Positions 1-7,582 of a stretch of DNA of 64,000 nucleotides are shown piece after piece. Position 1 is the first letter of the stretch, and every line of letters begins with the position of its first letter. Position numbers and translations under genes: made by a program. Under the pieces are notes generated by a model. The model saw only the letters and a list, made by a program, of their open reading frames with translations. It ran no database searches and was not told the DNA's origin. The DNA lies in contig NZ_WESE01000002.1 in the NCBI RefSeq assembly GCF_009184895.1, positions 496,001 through 560,000 of the forward strand, read 5' to 3'. The DNA comes from Nostocoides sp. F2B08. GTDB taxonomy: Bacteria; Actinomycetota; Actinomycetes; Actinomycetales; Dermatophilaceae.

Positions 1-821
1 ACCCGTTCGGGGCCCGGGCCGGCCATGACGTTGAGGTAGTAGAGGTCGGCGTTCGGTGCGGCGATAGCCGGGCCGTGCCAGCCGTGCGGGACGAGGACGA
101 CGTCGCCGGTGCGGACCTCGGCGAGGACGTCGATGGGCCGCTCGGCGGTGCCGTACACCCGCTGGTAGCCGACCGCGTCGACGCCTCGCTCGTCGGTCGA
201 CCGCGTCTCGAAGTAGTAGATCTCCTCGAGCTCGGCCTCGACTCCCGGCCGCTCGGTGTCGTGTTTGTGAGGTGGCCAGGACGACCAGTTGCCGGCCGGG
301 GTGATGACCTCGCAGGCGATGATCCGGCTCGCGTCGAGCACGCCGGGGACGCCGAAGTTGCGGACCTGCCGGGACGCGATCCCGGCTCCGCGCAGCTCGA
401 CCGGCACGTCGTCGGCCGGCAGGTGGGTGACCGCCGGAGGCTCGTCCCCGGTCTCGTCGAGCGCCAGGGCGATCGCGACCCGGCTCGCCTCTGCGTCCCC
501 ACCGGCTCCGGTGAGGGTGAGGGAGGAGGCGCGCGGCGCATACAGGATGTCGGTCGGTCCGGCGAACACGCTGGACCGGCCGGCCAACGCATACTCACCG
601 TCGCCGGCGACGGCCACGGTGACAGGTCCTGAGAGCGGCACGACGACCGCCTCCCAGGACCCGAGGTCGCGCGTCACCGACTCGCCCGACGCGAGGGTCA
701 GCGTCATCAGTCCGGTGTGCCGCCAGCCCGGCGTCCGCTCGTCGATGACGAGGTCGGCGCCGTCCTCGGCGCGCGACCCCGCCGGGTGGAACCAGGTCTC
801 GTTGTCCGCTCCGCGGCTCAT
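1..821 (-). CDS. iolB: 5-deoxy-glucuronate isomerase IolB (3' end cut by window)
   Basis: IolB isomerises 5-deoxy-glucuronate to 5-dehydro-2-deoxygluconate (DKG) in cytosolic myo-inositol breakdown. The reading frame starts at ATG 821 (MSRGADNETWFHPAG) and is open to the window edge, giving about 273 residues of an expected 290-300, so only the C-terminus is missing. A double-cupin pattern is visible: a PPHKHD metal-ligand motif near residue 180, followed by EEIYYFE, and a late VPHGWHGP segment. It lies 7 bp downstream of the aldolase-like gene and ends the iolC operon. Identification rests on these motifs plus the iol context. Confidence 0.9.
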   Translation of the reverse strand, partial: MSRGADNETWFHPAGSRAEDGADLVIDERTPGWRHTGLMTLTLASGESVTRDLGSWEAVVVPLSGPVTVAVAGDGEYALAGRSSVFAGPTDILYAPRASSLTLTGAGGDAEASRVAIALALDETGDEPPAVTHLPADDVPVELRGAGIASRQVRNFGVPGVLDASRIIACEVITPAGNWSSWPPHKHDTERPGVEAELEEIYYFETRSTDERGVDAVGYQRVYGTAERPIDVLAEVRTGDVVLVPHGWHGPAIAAPNADLYYLNVMAGPGPER

Positions 822-828
822 GGCGTGA

Positions 829-1722
829 TCACCTTCCGTGCACGAGGTCGGCGGCGACATCGACCGCTCGGGCGACGTCGCCGTCCTCGGGATAGAGCAG
901 GGCGCGGCCGACGACGAGGCCGGCCGCCTGGGGCACGTCGAGCGCGCGGCCCCACGACGCGTAGGTCTCGGCCGGGTCGCCCGTCGGGTCGCCGCCGAGG
1001 AGGAGGGTCGGCAGCGTCGTTGCGTCGAGGACGCGGGGCATGTCGTCGACGACGGGGAGCTTGAGCCAGGTGTATGCGCTGGTCGCCCCGAGTCCGGAGG
1101 CGATCTGCATCGAGAGGATCACCGAGTCGGGGTCGAGCCGGTTGTGCACCCGGTCGGGAGCGCCGCGCTCGGTGATGAACGGCTCGACGAGGGCGACCAG
1201 CCCGCGCGCGGCGAGCTCGCTCACGGCGCGGCCGCTCGCCTCGAGCGTCGCGGCGGTGCCGGGGTCGTCGAAGCAGATCCGGGTGAGCATCTTGCCGCCG
1301 TCGAGCCCGGCGTCGGCGATCGCCTGGGCGTCCATCGCGGTGAAGCGGTCGTCGAGCTCGAAGGTGGCTCCCTGGAGCCCGCCGCGGTTCATCGTGCCGA
1401 AGACCGTCATGCCGTCGAGCAGGCCGAGCAGGAGGAGGTCGTCGAGGACGTCGGGGCCGGCGAGGACGCCGTCGACGCCGGGACGGGTGAGGGCGGTGGT
1501 GAGTCGCGCGAGCAGGTCGGTGCGCGAGGCCATGGCGAGCGGCTCGCCCCGGACGCCGAGTGCCCCGCGGGCCGGGTGGTCGGCGGCGATGAGGAGCAGG
1601 CCCCGGCCGTCGGACTGGCGCTGCTGGAGCGAGGGGCCGCGGGACCGGGTGCGCCAGCCGGCGGCTACGGCGGCGGGGTCGGTGCGGCGGGCTGCCGAGA
1701 GGCGAGCGGCGAGGTCACCCAT
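829..1722 (-). CDS. Cgl0158-family (beta/alpha)8-barrel aldolase-like protein of the iol operon
   Basis: This 297-residue protein of the DeoC/LacD-like barrel class is often found between iolC and iolB in actinobacteria. The start chosen is ATG 1722 (MGDLAARLSAARRTDP), overlapping the iolC stop by 8 bp; upstream in-frame sequence is low-complexity shadow of iolC. A LLLGLLDGMTVFGTMNRGG segment and a GGKML lysine could form part of an aldolase site. No classical iolJ is visible, so it may cleave 2-deoxy-5-keto-gluconate-6-phosphate. That role is inferred from position; the fold assignment is firmer than the reaction. Confidence 0.78.
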   Translation of the reverse strand: MGDLAARLSAARRTDPAAVAAGWRTRSRGPSLQQRQSDGRGLLLIAADHPARGALGVRGEPLAMASRTDLLARLTTALTRPGVDGVLAGPDVLDDLLLLGLLDGMTVFGTMNRGGLQGATFELDDRFTAMDAQAIADAGLDGGKMLTRICFDDPGTAATLEASGRAVSELAARGLVALVEPFITERGAPDRVHNRLDPDSVILSMQIASGLGATSAYTWLKLPVVDDMPRVLDATTLPTLLLGGDPTGDPAETYASWGRALDVPQAAGLVVGRALLYPEDGDVARAVDVAADLVHGR

Positions 1723-2746
1723 GACCGGCTCCGTCGCTCGCGGTGGTGGGAGTGGGCGAGCCGGCTGTCGACAGGGTCGGGGTGCCGGCCTGCAGCGCGA
1801 GCACCTCGTCCTCGGTCGGCATCGCGGTCGCGCACTCGCGGCGGGCGGCGACGTGGGCGCCGGCGGCGTTCGCGAAGTCGATGGTGCGGCGCAGGTCCCA
1901 GCCCTCGAGAAGGCCGTGGCAGATCGCCCCGCCGAAGGCGTCGCCGGCGCCGAGGCCGTTGAGGACGTCGACCCGGTAGGGCGGGCACTCGACCCGCTCA
2001 CCGTCCGAGGTCATCGCGAGGACGCCGCGTGGGCCCTGCTTGACGACGGCGAGGTCCACGCCGCGGTCGAGCAGCGCGCGGGCGGCCCGCTCGGGCTCGA
2101 TCTCGCCGACGGCCACCTCGCACTCCTCCCGGTTGCCGATGGCGACGGTGCACGCCTCGAGCGCCATGGCGGCGGCCCGGCTGGCGTCGGTGACGTGCGT
2201 CCAGAACGTCGGCCGGTAGTCGAGGTCGATGACGGTGAGCGGCTTGCGGCCGCGCAGCTCCCAGGCGGTCAGGTGCGCGCTGCGGCTCGGCTCGGCGGAC
2301 AGGCCGGTGAGGGTGCTCCAGTGCAGCCGCGACTCGGCGACGGCGACCGGCGGGATATCGCGCTCGCCGATGCGCAGGTCGGGCGCGGTCGGGAACCGGT
2401 AGAAGTAGAGCGGGAAGTCGTCCGGCGGGAAGATCTCACAGAAGGTCACCGGGGTCGGCAGCCTCGGGTCCGTGCCGAGGTATGCGGTGCTCACGCCGAG
2501 CTCCTCGAGCGCACGTCGGACGAAGCGCCCGAACGGGTCGTCACCGACCCGGGAGACGAGGGCGACCTCATGGCCGTAGCGCGCCGCCGCGACGGCGACG
2601 TTGCCGGCGCTGCCGCCGAGGTACTTGCCGAAGGTCTCGACGTCCTCGAGGCCGACGCCGTCCTGCATCGGGTAGAGGTCGACGCCGACCCGCCCCATGG
2701 CGAGGACGTCGAAGGCCCGGGGGGCGAACGACGTCGAGGCGGCCAT
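1715..2746 (-). CDS. iolC: 5-dehydro-2-deoxygluconokinase IolC (PfkB family)
   Basis: IolC phosphorylates 2-deoxy-5-keto-gluconate with ATP, the step before aldol cleavage. PfkB hallmarks are present: GGSAGNVAVAAARYG near residue 50 and NGLGAGDAFGGA near residue 275, whose Asp is the catalytic base. Start ATG 2746 (MAASTSFAPRAFDV) has AAGG about 9 nt upstream. An alternative ATG at 2764 has GGAGG directly abutting it, too close to serve. Length of about 343 residues is usual for actinobacterial IolC. It is first gene of the minus-strand iolC-aldolase-iolB operon, and two candidate operators lie just upstream. Confidence 0.93.
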   Translation of the reverse strand: MAASTSFAPRAFDVLAMGRVGVDLYPMQDGVGLEDVETFGKYLGGSAGNVAVAAARYGHEVALVSRVGDDPFGRFVRRALEELGVSTAYLGTDPRLPTPVTFCEIFPPDDFPLYFYRFPTAPDLRIGERDIPPVAVAESRLHWSTLTGLSAEPSRSAHLTAWELRGRKPLTVIDLDYRPTFWTHVTDASRAAAMALEACTVAIGNREECEVAVGEIEPERAARALLDRGVDLAVVKQGPRGVLAMTSDGERVECPPYRVDVLNGLGAGDAFGGAICHGLLEGWDLRRTIDFANAAGAHVAARRECATAMPTEDEVLALQAGTPTLSTAGSPTPTTASDGAGHG

Positions 2747-2783
2747 AGGACTACCTTGGCGCATCCTCCGAACGGCGTCAATA

Positions 2784-2797
2784 TTTGTTCGGACATT
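2784..2797. promoter_or_regulatory. Candidate iol operator O1 (TTTGT-N4-ACATT)
   Basis: The 14-bp inverted element TTTGTTCGGACATT has perfect half-sites TTTGT and ACATT around four bases. It lies between divergent iolC and the GntR gene, 37 bp from the iolC start. It matches the shared WWTGT-N4-ACAWW pattern found upstream of the other inositol transcription units. The GT-N4-AC core fits known GntR-family operators. Confidence 0.6.
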
Positions 2798-2808
2798 ATG
2801 AACTAGTG

Positions 2809-2822
2809 CATGTTAGGACGTT
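2809..2822. promoter_or_regulatory. Candidate iol operator O2 (CATGT-N4-ACGTT), degenerate
   Basis: CATGTTAGGACGTT has one mismatch in each half-site relative to WWTGT-N4-ACAWW. It begins 25 bp from the start of O1 and sits in the spacer of the putative regulator promoter, just before a TACACT -10-like hexamer (2830-2835). This suggests autoregulation. Confidence 0.45.
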
Positions 2823-2842
2823 ACTGACATACACTCCCGCTT

Positions 2843-3583
2843 GTGAGCAAGACCATTCCCGTCGTCATCGATCGCACCAGCCCCGTGCCGCTCTACCACC
2901 AGCTGGCCGAGCAGCTCACCGAGGCGATCGAGACCGGTGTGCTGCAGCCCGGAGACCCGTTCGAGAACGAGCTCGCCCTGGCCGCACGGCTCGACCTGTC
3001 GCGACCGACCGTGCGGAGGGCGATCGCCGAGCTCGTCGGCCGAGGCCTGCTGGTGCGGCGCCGCGGCGTCGGGACGACGGTGGCGAACCAGGTGATCCAC
3101 CGCCGCGACGAGCTGTCCTCGCTGTGGGAGGACCTCGTGCGGCGCGGCACGAAGCCGAGCTCGGAGATCCTCGAGATCGACCGCGAGCGCGTGAACCCGG
3201 TCGCCGCCGAGGCGATGGGGCTGGCCGAGGACACCCCGTTGCTGTATCTCAAGCGCCGGCGGATGGCCGGTGACACCCCCGCCGCCATCCTCGAGAACTA
3301 CCTCCCCCCGCACCTCGCCGACCTCGACGACTCCGATCTGCGCACGCGCGGGCTCTACGACATCCTCAAGGCGCGGGGCGTCCGTCCGGTCATCGCGCAC
3401 CAGGTCATCGGCGCGCGCCGGCCGACCTCGGAAGAACGTCGCCTGCTCGGCCTCGCCAGCGGCGATCCGCTCCTCACGATGACGCGCCGCGCATACGACT
3501 CCGAGGGCGCGCCGGTCGAGTACGGCGACCACTGCTACCGCTACGACCAGTACGCCTTCGACGTCACCGTCTACGAGCGCTGA
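2843..3583 (+). CDS. GntR/HutC-family (UTRA) regulator, probable iol repressor
   Basis: This 246-residue transcription factor has an N-terminal winged helix (about residues 10-75, with LSRPTVRRAIAELVGRGLL) and a UTRA effector-binding domain (about 95-240) ending VEYGDHCYRYDQYAFDVTV. It starts at GTG 2843 with no Shine-Dalgarno, but TACACT ends 7 nt upstream, so the transcript is probably leaderless. It is divergent from iolC and next to iolH, which makes it the natural controller of the inositol genes. The effector is probably an inositol derivative or DKG-phosphate; this is inferred from other IolR systems. Confidence 0.88.
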   Translation: MSKTIPVVIDRTSPVPLYHQLAEQLTEAIETGVLQPGDPFENELALAARLDLSRPTVRRAIAELVGRGLLVRRRGVGTTVANQVIHRRDELSSLWEDLVRRGTKPSSEILEIDRERVNPVAAEAMGLAEDTPLLYLKRRRMAGDTPAAILENYLPPHLADLDDSDLRTRGLYDILKARGVRPVIAHQVIGARRPTSEERRLLGLASGDPLLTMTRRAYDSEGAPVEYGDHCYRYDQYAFDVTVYER

Positions 3584-3602
3584 TCGCCTCGGTGCCTCGG
3601 TG

Positions 3603-3690
3603 CCGCGCGGTCGGCATGCCACCGCTGCCGCGCCGGAGCACCGGCATGCCAAAGGCGCGACATACCGCGCGATCGGCATGCCACTGCTAC
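3603..3690 (-). repeat. Dispersed GGCATGCC repeat, family 2, copy 1
   Basis: Three GGCATGCC palindromes at 3612-3690 are separated by GC-rich spacers. Read on the minus strand the block resembles the repeat at 29290-29413: GGCATGCC, then a CCGCGCGG(T/C)AT(G/A)TCGCGCC spacer, then GGCATGCC. It sits just after the GntR gene. The rest of 3584-3910 shows no convincing gene. Confidence 0.7.
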
Positions 3691-3910
3691 ACGGCTCGCT
3701 TCAGGGGCAGGCCGAGAGCCCGATGGATGCGAGGTATGCGCGGGTCGCCACCGCGGTCGGCAGCAGACGCCGACGGTGAGCTTCGCATACCGCTCGTCCT
3801 GGGTGTTGCGTGACCTGTCGACCGTCTGGTCCACCGCCGGCTCCTTCGCTGGGATCTCGGGTTCGGCGCACTCTCGGGAGGCTTCCCTGGTCGGCACCCT
3901 GGTGCTATCG

Positions 3911-3932
3911 TACTAATGTCTTAACATTTGTA
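3911..3932. promoter_or_regulatory. Candidate iol operator O3, extended palindrome
   Basis: Core AATGTCTTAACATT (3915-3928) is flanked symmetrically by TAC and GTA, giving a near-perfect 22-bp palindrome. It lies 53 bp before the IolH-like gene and is the best match to the WWTGT-N4-ACAWW pattern. Confidence 0.65.
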
Positions 3933-3984
3933 CAGCGCGTCTGGCATGCCCACTACCCCCGAACCGGAAGGCCCAGGAGGATCG

Positions 3985-4860
3985 ATGCGGATCGCCCAGG
4001 ACCCCACGCCGTTCCACCACGACTACGACCTGCTGGAGTTCCCGCGCGTCGTCGCGGACCTCGGCTATGAGTGGATCCAGCTGACCCCCCACAAGGACCT
4101 CGTCCCCTTCTTCCGGCACCCCAGGGCCGACGACGCCCTCGTCAGGCAGTTGAAGAAGGCGTGCGACGATGCGGGCGTCGGGATCGCGAGCATGCTTCCG
4201 GTTCAACGGATCTCGGGTCCGGACGAGTGGGCTCGCGAGGCCGCGGTCCGCAACGTCAAGCGCACCATCCAGATCGCCGTCGACCTGGGCGTCCGGGTCA
4301 TCGGCACCGAGTTCTCCGGCCGGCCGGAGCGGGCGGAGGCGTCCGAGGCCTGCTTCTACCGCTCGATGGAGGAGCTGCTGCCGATCATCGAGAGTGAGGG
4401 GCTGAGCCTGCTCATCGACCCGCACCCCGACGACTTCGTCGAGGACGGCCTCGAGGCGATCCGGGTCCTGCGTGGCCTCAACTCCCCCTCCGTCGGCATG
4501 GTCTTCGTCGCGTGCCACTCCTTCCACATGGGCCACCCGATGCGCGAGGTCATGCGCGCCGGCAAGGACCTCATCCGGCTCGTGCACGTCGCCGACACGA
4601 TGGACCACCACGCCTCGCACGGCCTGCGCTACATCACCAACCCGCCGGGCAACGCCGTCCGCGTCCACCAGCACCTGCGCATCGGCGCCGGCGACGTCGA
4701 CTGGGACGACTTCTTCGGCGGCCTCGCCGAGATCGGCTTCTACGACGACCCCGACAGCGTCATGTGCAACTCCGTCTTCGCCGAGGACGAGAACGCGCAC
4801 GACATGGCGCGCTACCAGCTGACCACCATGAAGGAGTACGTCGCCACGCACGGCGGCTGA
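3985..4860 (+). CDS. IolH-like TIM-barrel sugar phosphate isomerase/epimerase
   Basis: A 291-residue AP-endonuclease-2/xylose-isomerase-like barrel, resembling the IolH proteins of actinobacterial inositol clusters. Start ATG 3985 (MRIAQDPTPFHHDYD) follows AGGAGG with 4 nt spacing; the in-frame ATG at 3928 lies upstream of this ribosome site. Likely metal-site residues sit in GTEFSGRP, LLIDPHPDDF, FVACHSFHMGH and LVHVADTMDHH. It is co-directional with, and 14 bp from, the transaldolase gene. The exact substrate is unknown; the iol operator suggests an inositol-derived keto sugar. Confidence 0.8.
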   Translation: MRIAQDPTPFHHDYDLLEFPRVVADLGYEWIQLTPHKDLVPFFRHPRADDALVRQLKKACDDAGVGIASMLPVQRISGPDEWAREAAVRNVKRTIQIAVDLGVRVIGTEFSGRPERAEASEACFYRSMEELLPIIESEGLSLLIDPHPDDFVEDGLEAIRVLRGLNSPSVGMVFVACHSFHMGHPMREVMRAGKDLIRLVHVADTMDHHASHGLRYITNPPGNAVRVHQHLRIGAGDVDWDDFFGGLAEIGFYDDPDSVMCNSVFAEDENAHDMARYQLTTMKEYVATHGG

Positions 4861-4874
4861 CATCGAGGATGACC

Positions 4875-5999
4875 ATGACGACGACCGACCCGACCGCCGC
4901 CACACCGGACCAGCAGCCCAACGTGACACCCGGGCTCACCCCCCTCGAGCAGATGACCGCCGGCGAACCCACCGTGCTCTGGAACGACTCCGCCGACCCC
5001 CGCGAGCTCGCCCAGTCGATCGCCTGGGGTGCGGTCGGCGCGACGTGCAATCCGGTCATCGCCGTCGCCTGCGTCAAGGCGGACCTGTCGCGCTGGACGG
5101 CGCGGATGGCGGAACTCGCGCGGCAGCGTCCGACGGCGAGCGAGAGCGAGATCGGCTGGACGGTCGTCGAGGAGATCTCCCTGGAGGCGGCGGAGATGCT
5201 GCGCCCCGCATACGAGCGGCACGAGGGGGTCAACGGCCGGCTGTCCATGCAGACCGACCCGCGCCTGCACCGGGACGCGCGGGCCCTCGCCGACCAGGCG
5301 GAGTACTTCTCGTCCCTCGCCGACAACATCATCGTCAAGATCCCCGCGACCTCGACCGGGATCGTCGCCATCGAGGACGCCGTCTCGCGCGGGGTGTCGA
5401 TCAACGTCACGGTGTCGTTCTCGGTGCCGCAGGCACTCGCCGCGGCCGAGGCCATCGAGCGCGGGATGCGTCGGCGCGAGTCCGCCGGCCACGATGTCTC
5501 CCGCATGGGTCACGTCGTGACGATCATGGTCGGCCGGCTCGACGACTGGCTCAAGGACGTCGTCAGCCGCGACGGCATCGAGATCGACCCCGAGCACCTC
5601 GAGTGGGCCGGCATCGCGGCCTTCAAGCGGGCGTATGCGGTGTTCCAGGAGCGCGGGTACCGCTCGCGTCTGCTCTCGGCCGCCTTCCGCAACACCCGGC
5701 AGTGGTCGGAGCTCATCGGTGCCGACGCGGTGATCTCGCCGCCGTTCACGTGGCAGCAGAAGATCCAGGCGACCGGACACGTTCCGGTGCCGCGGATCGA
5801 CGAGCCGGTCGAGGACGAGGTGCTCGAGTCGCTGCTCGGGCTGGCCGACTTCCGGCGCGCGTACGAGCCGGACGGGATGTCGGTCGAGGAGTTCGACGCG
5901 TTCGGGCCGACCCGCAAGACGCTGCGCCAGTTCCTCGGCGCCGACGAGGAGCTCGACCGGCTCGTGCGCGACGTCCTCGTGCCGCACCCCCTGCCCTGA
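4875..5999 (+). CDS. Transaldolase family protein
   Basis: A 374-residue transaldolase-fold class I aldolase. The Schiff-base lysine is in DNIIVKIPAT near residue 155; GATCNPVIA near residue 57 and SINVTVSFS near 178 are further family signatures. Start ATG 4875 is preferred because CGAGG lies 6 nt upstream; ATG 4869 abuts it. It follows the IolH-like gene by 14 bp in the same predicted operator-controlled unit. A transaldolase is not part of the textbook Bacillus inositol route, so it may handle a parallel branch or recycle triose. Dedicated Tal of the pentose pathway is an alternative reading, made less likely by context. Confidence 0.82.
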   Translation: MTTTDPTAATPDQQPNVTPGLTPLEQMTAGEPTVLWNDSADPRELAQSIAWGAVGATCNPVIAVACVKADLSRWTARMAELARQRPTASESEIGWTVVEEISLEAAEMLRPAYERHEGVNGRLSMQTDPRLHRDARALADQAEYFSSLADNIIVKIPATSTGIVAIEDAVSRGVSINVTVSFSVPQALAAAEAIERGMRRRESAGHDVSRMGHVVTIMVGRLDDWLKDVVSRDGIEIDPEHLEWAGIAAFKRAYAVFQERGYRSRLLSAAFRNTRQWSELIGADAVISPPFTWQQKIQATGHVPVPRIDEPVEDEVLESLLGLADFRRAYEPDGMSVEEFDAFGPTRKTLRQFLGADEELDRLVRDVLVPHPLP

Positions 6000-6222
6000 C
6001 GCCCCCGCCACTTCCCCCAATAGGACCGAAACGGCGAACGGTCACAGCCGCCCGTGGCACCACCCGCGGCGCGAGCGCCGGGGTTGCGACCACGGGCCGC
6101 GGTTGTGCCGGGCCGCCGGAGCTGGGGTCGCCGGTCGGAGAAATTGCTGCGGCCAAAGGGGAAAGGTCCGGCATGTCATCGGATCCCCGGCGGGTGACAA
6201 GTGATGATGCGCGCGCGCGGCA

Positions 6223-6236
6223 AATGTCTTGACAAA
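6223..6236. promoter_or_regulatory. Candidate iol operator O4 overlapping a -35 box
   Basis: AATGTCTTGACAAA fits WWTGT-N4-ACAWW exactly in both half-sites. Its 3' half contains TTGACA (6229-6234), a consensus -35, followed after 18 nt by GATCAT (6253-6258), a four-of-six -10. A repressor bound here would cover the -35. Confidence 0.55.
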
Positions 6237-6260
6237 GCCCACGCCACGCCACGATCATGG

Positions 6261-6274
6261 TTAAAGCGTTTTAA
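6261..6274. promoter_or_regulatory. LacI-type operator palindrome before the Gfo/Idh operon
   Basis: TTAAAGCGTTTTAA is a near-perfect palindrome (six of seven base pairs) with the central CG typical of LacI-family operators, and is conspicuously AT-rich for this genome. It lies where the start site of the promoter at 6229-6258 should fall, 30 bp before the gene at 6305. No LacI-family regulator lies in the window. The remainder of 6000-6222 shows no gene. Confidence 0.5.
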
Positions 6275-6304
6275 ACCGTCAACGACGACACACCTGGAGA
6301 AACC

Positions 6305-7498
6305 ATGAGCACACCGATCGGGGTCGCCGTCATCGGTGCTGGGATGGCCGGCCGGGCGCACTGCGCCGGCTACCGCAGCGCCCCCACCCTCTTCGACCCG
6401 CCGCTCCCACCGATCCGCTATGTGGCGGTCGTCGACGCCGACGAGGCCGTGGCCCAGGACGCCGCGACCCGCTACGGCTTCGAGCGCGCCGGCACCGACT
6501 GGCGCGAGCTGCTCACCGATGACTCCGTCGACGTCGTGAGCATCGTCGTCGCGAACTCACTGCACCGCGAGATCGCCGAGGCCCTGCTCGACGCCGGGAA
6601 GCACGTGCTCTCCGAGAAGCCGCTCGCCGACACACTCGAGAACGCCCGCGCGATGGCCGACGCCGCCGCCGCCCACCCCGAGCTCGTCACCGGCACCGGC
6701 TTCGTCTACCGCCGCCAGCCCGCCGTCGCCGCGATCCGCGACCTGCTGCGCGCCGAGCTCGGCGAGGTCTCGCACTTCAACGGCCGCTACTGGTGCGACT
6801 ACGCCCGCAGCGCGCAGACCCCGATGGCCTGGCGCTACAAGGGGCGTCCCGGCACCGGAGCGCTCGCTGACATCGGCAGCCATCTCATCGACCTCGCCGA
6901 GTTCGTCGTCGGCCCCCTCTCCCACGTGAGCGGTGCCGCCTTCACGACCAAGGTCACCGAGCGCCATCTCGCCGCCGGCACCACCTACGGACACGCCAAG
7001 GCCCAGCTGACCGACGTCACCGAACCCGTCGAGAACGACGACGTCGCGACCTTCACCGCACACTTCGAGAACGGCGCGGTCGGGACGTTCTCCATCTCGC
7101 GGATCGCGCCGGGCCACGCCAACAGCCTCGCCTTCGACCTGTTCGCCGAGACCGGGGCTACCAAGTGGGACATGGACGCACCCGCCGAGTTCTCCGTCAT
7201 CCGAAACCTCCGCGGTGACGGCTACGACGGCTACAACCGGGTCCTCGTCGGGCCCGACCACCCCTACCTCAAAGGCGGGGTGCCGATGGACTTCCCCGGC
7301 GTCTCCTTCGGCGTCGGCGACCTCTTCGGCTTCCAGGCACGCGCCTTCCTCGAGCAGGTGGCGGGGATCGACGGTGGCCTGCCACCCGTCGCGAGCTTCG
7401 CCGACGGAGTCCGCGACCTGACGATCATCGACGCCGTCATCCGCTCCGCCGAGCAGAACGGCGCCACCGTCGAGCTGCCTCCCCATCACGCGTCCTGA
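6305..7498 (+). CDS. Gfo/Idh/MocA family NAD(P)-dependent oxidoreductase
   Basis: A 397-residue sugar or cyclitol dehydrogenase. The N-terminal Rossmann motif is VIGAGMAGRAH; HVLSEKPLAD near residue 100 carries the family EKP lysine; ADIGSHLID near 190 provides the catalytic Asp/His region. It starts at ATG 6305 after a CTGGAGAAACC ribosome site. It is first in a unit of Gfo/Idh, TIM barrel and Gfo/Idh genes, a combination used for scyllo- or chiro-inositol and for 3-keto-sugar metabolism. Which polyol it oxidises cannot be told from sequence. Confidence 0.85.
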   Translation: MSTPIGVAVIGAGMAGRAHCAGYRSAPTLFDPPLPPIRYVAVVDADEAVAQDAATRYGFERAGTDWRELLTDDSVDVVSIVVANSLHREIAEALLDAGKHVLSEKPLADTLENARAMADAAAAHPELVTGTGFVYRRQPAVAAIRDLLRAELGEVSHFNGRYWCDYARSAQTPMAWRYKGRPGTGALADIGSHLIDLAEFVVGPLSHVSGAAFTTKVTERHLAAGTTYGHAKAQLTDVTEPVENDDVATFTAHFENGAVGTFSISRIAPGHANSLAFDLFAETGATKWDMDAPAEFSVIRNLRGDGYDGYNRVLVGPDHPYLKGGVPMDFPGVSFGVGDLFGFQARAFLEQVAGIDGGLPPVASFADGVRDLTIIDAVIRSAEQNGATVELPPHHAS

Positions 7499-7582
7499 CC
7501 GACGCCCGCGCCAGCGACTCTGCTCGGCGTGACCACCGCATACCCGATCGCCGTTTCCCAACCACGCACCCAGGAGCACTCC

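Noticed and set aside
4512-5999. Transaldolase gene starting at 4512
   Set aside because: The upstream part lies in another frame of the IolH-like gene; conserved sequence begins after 4875.
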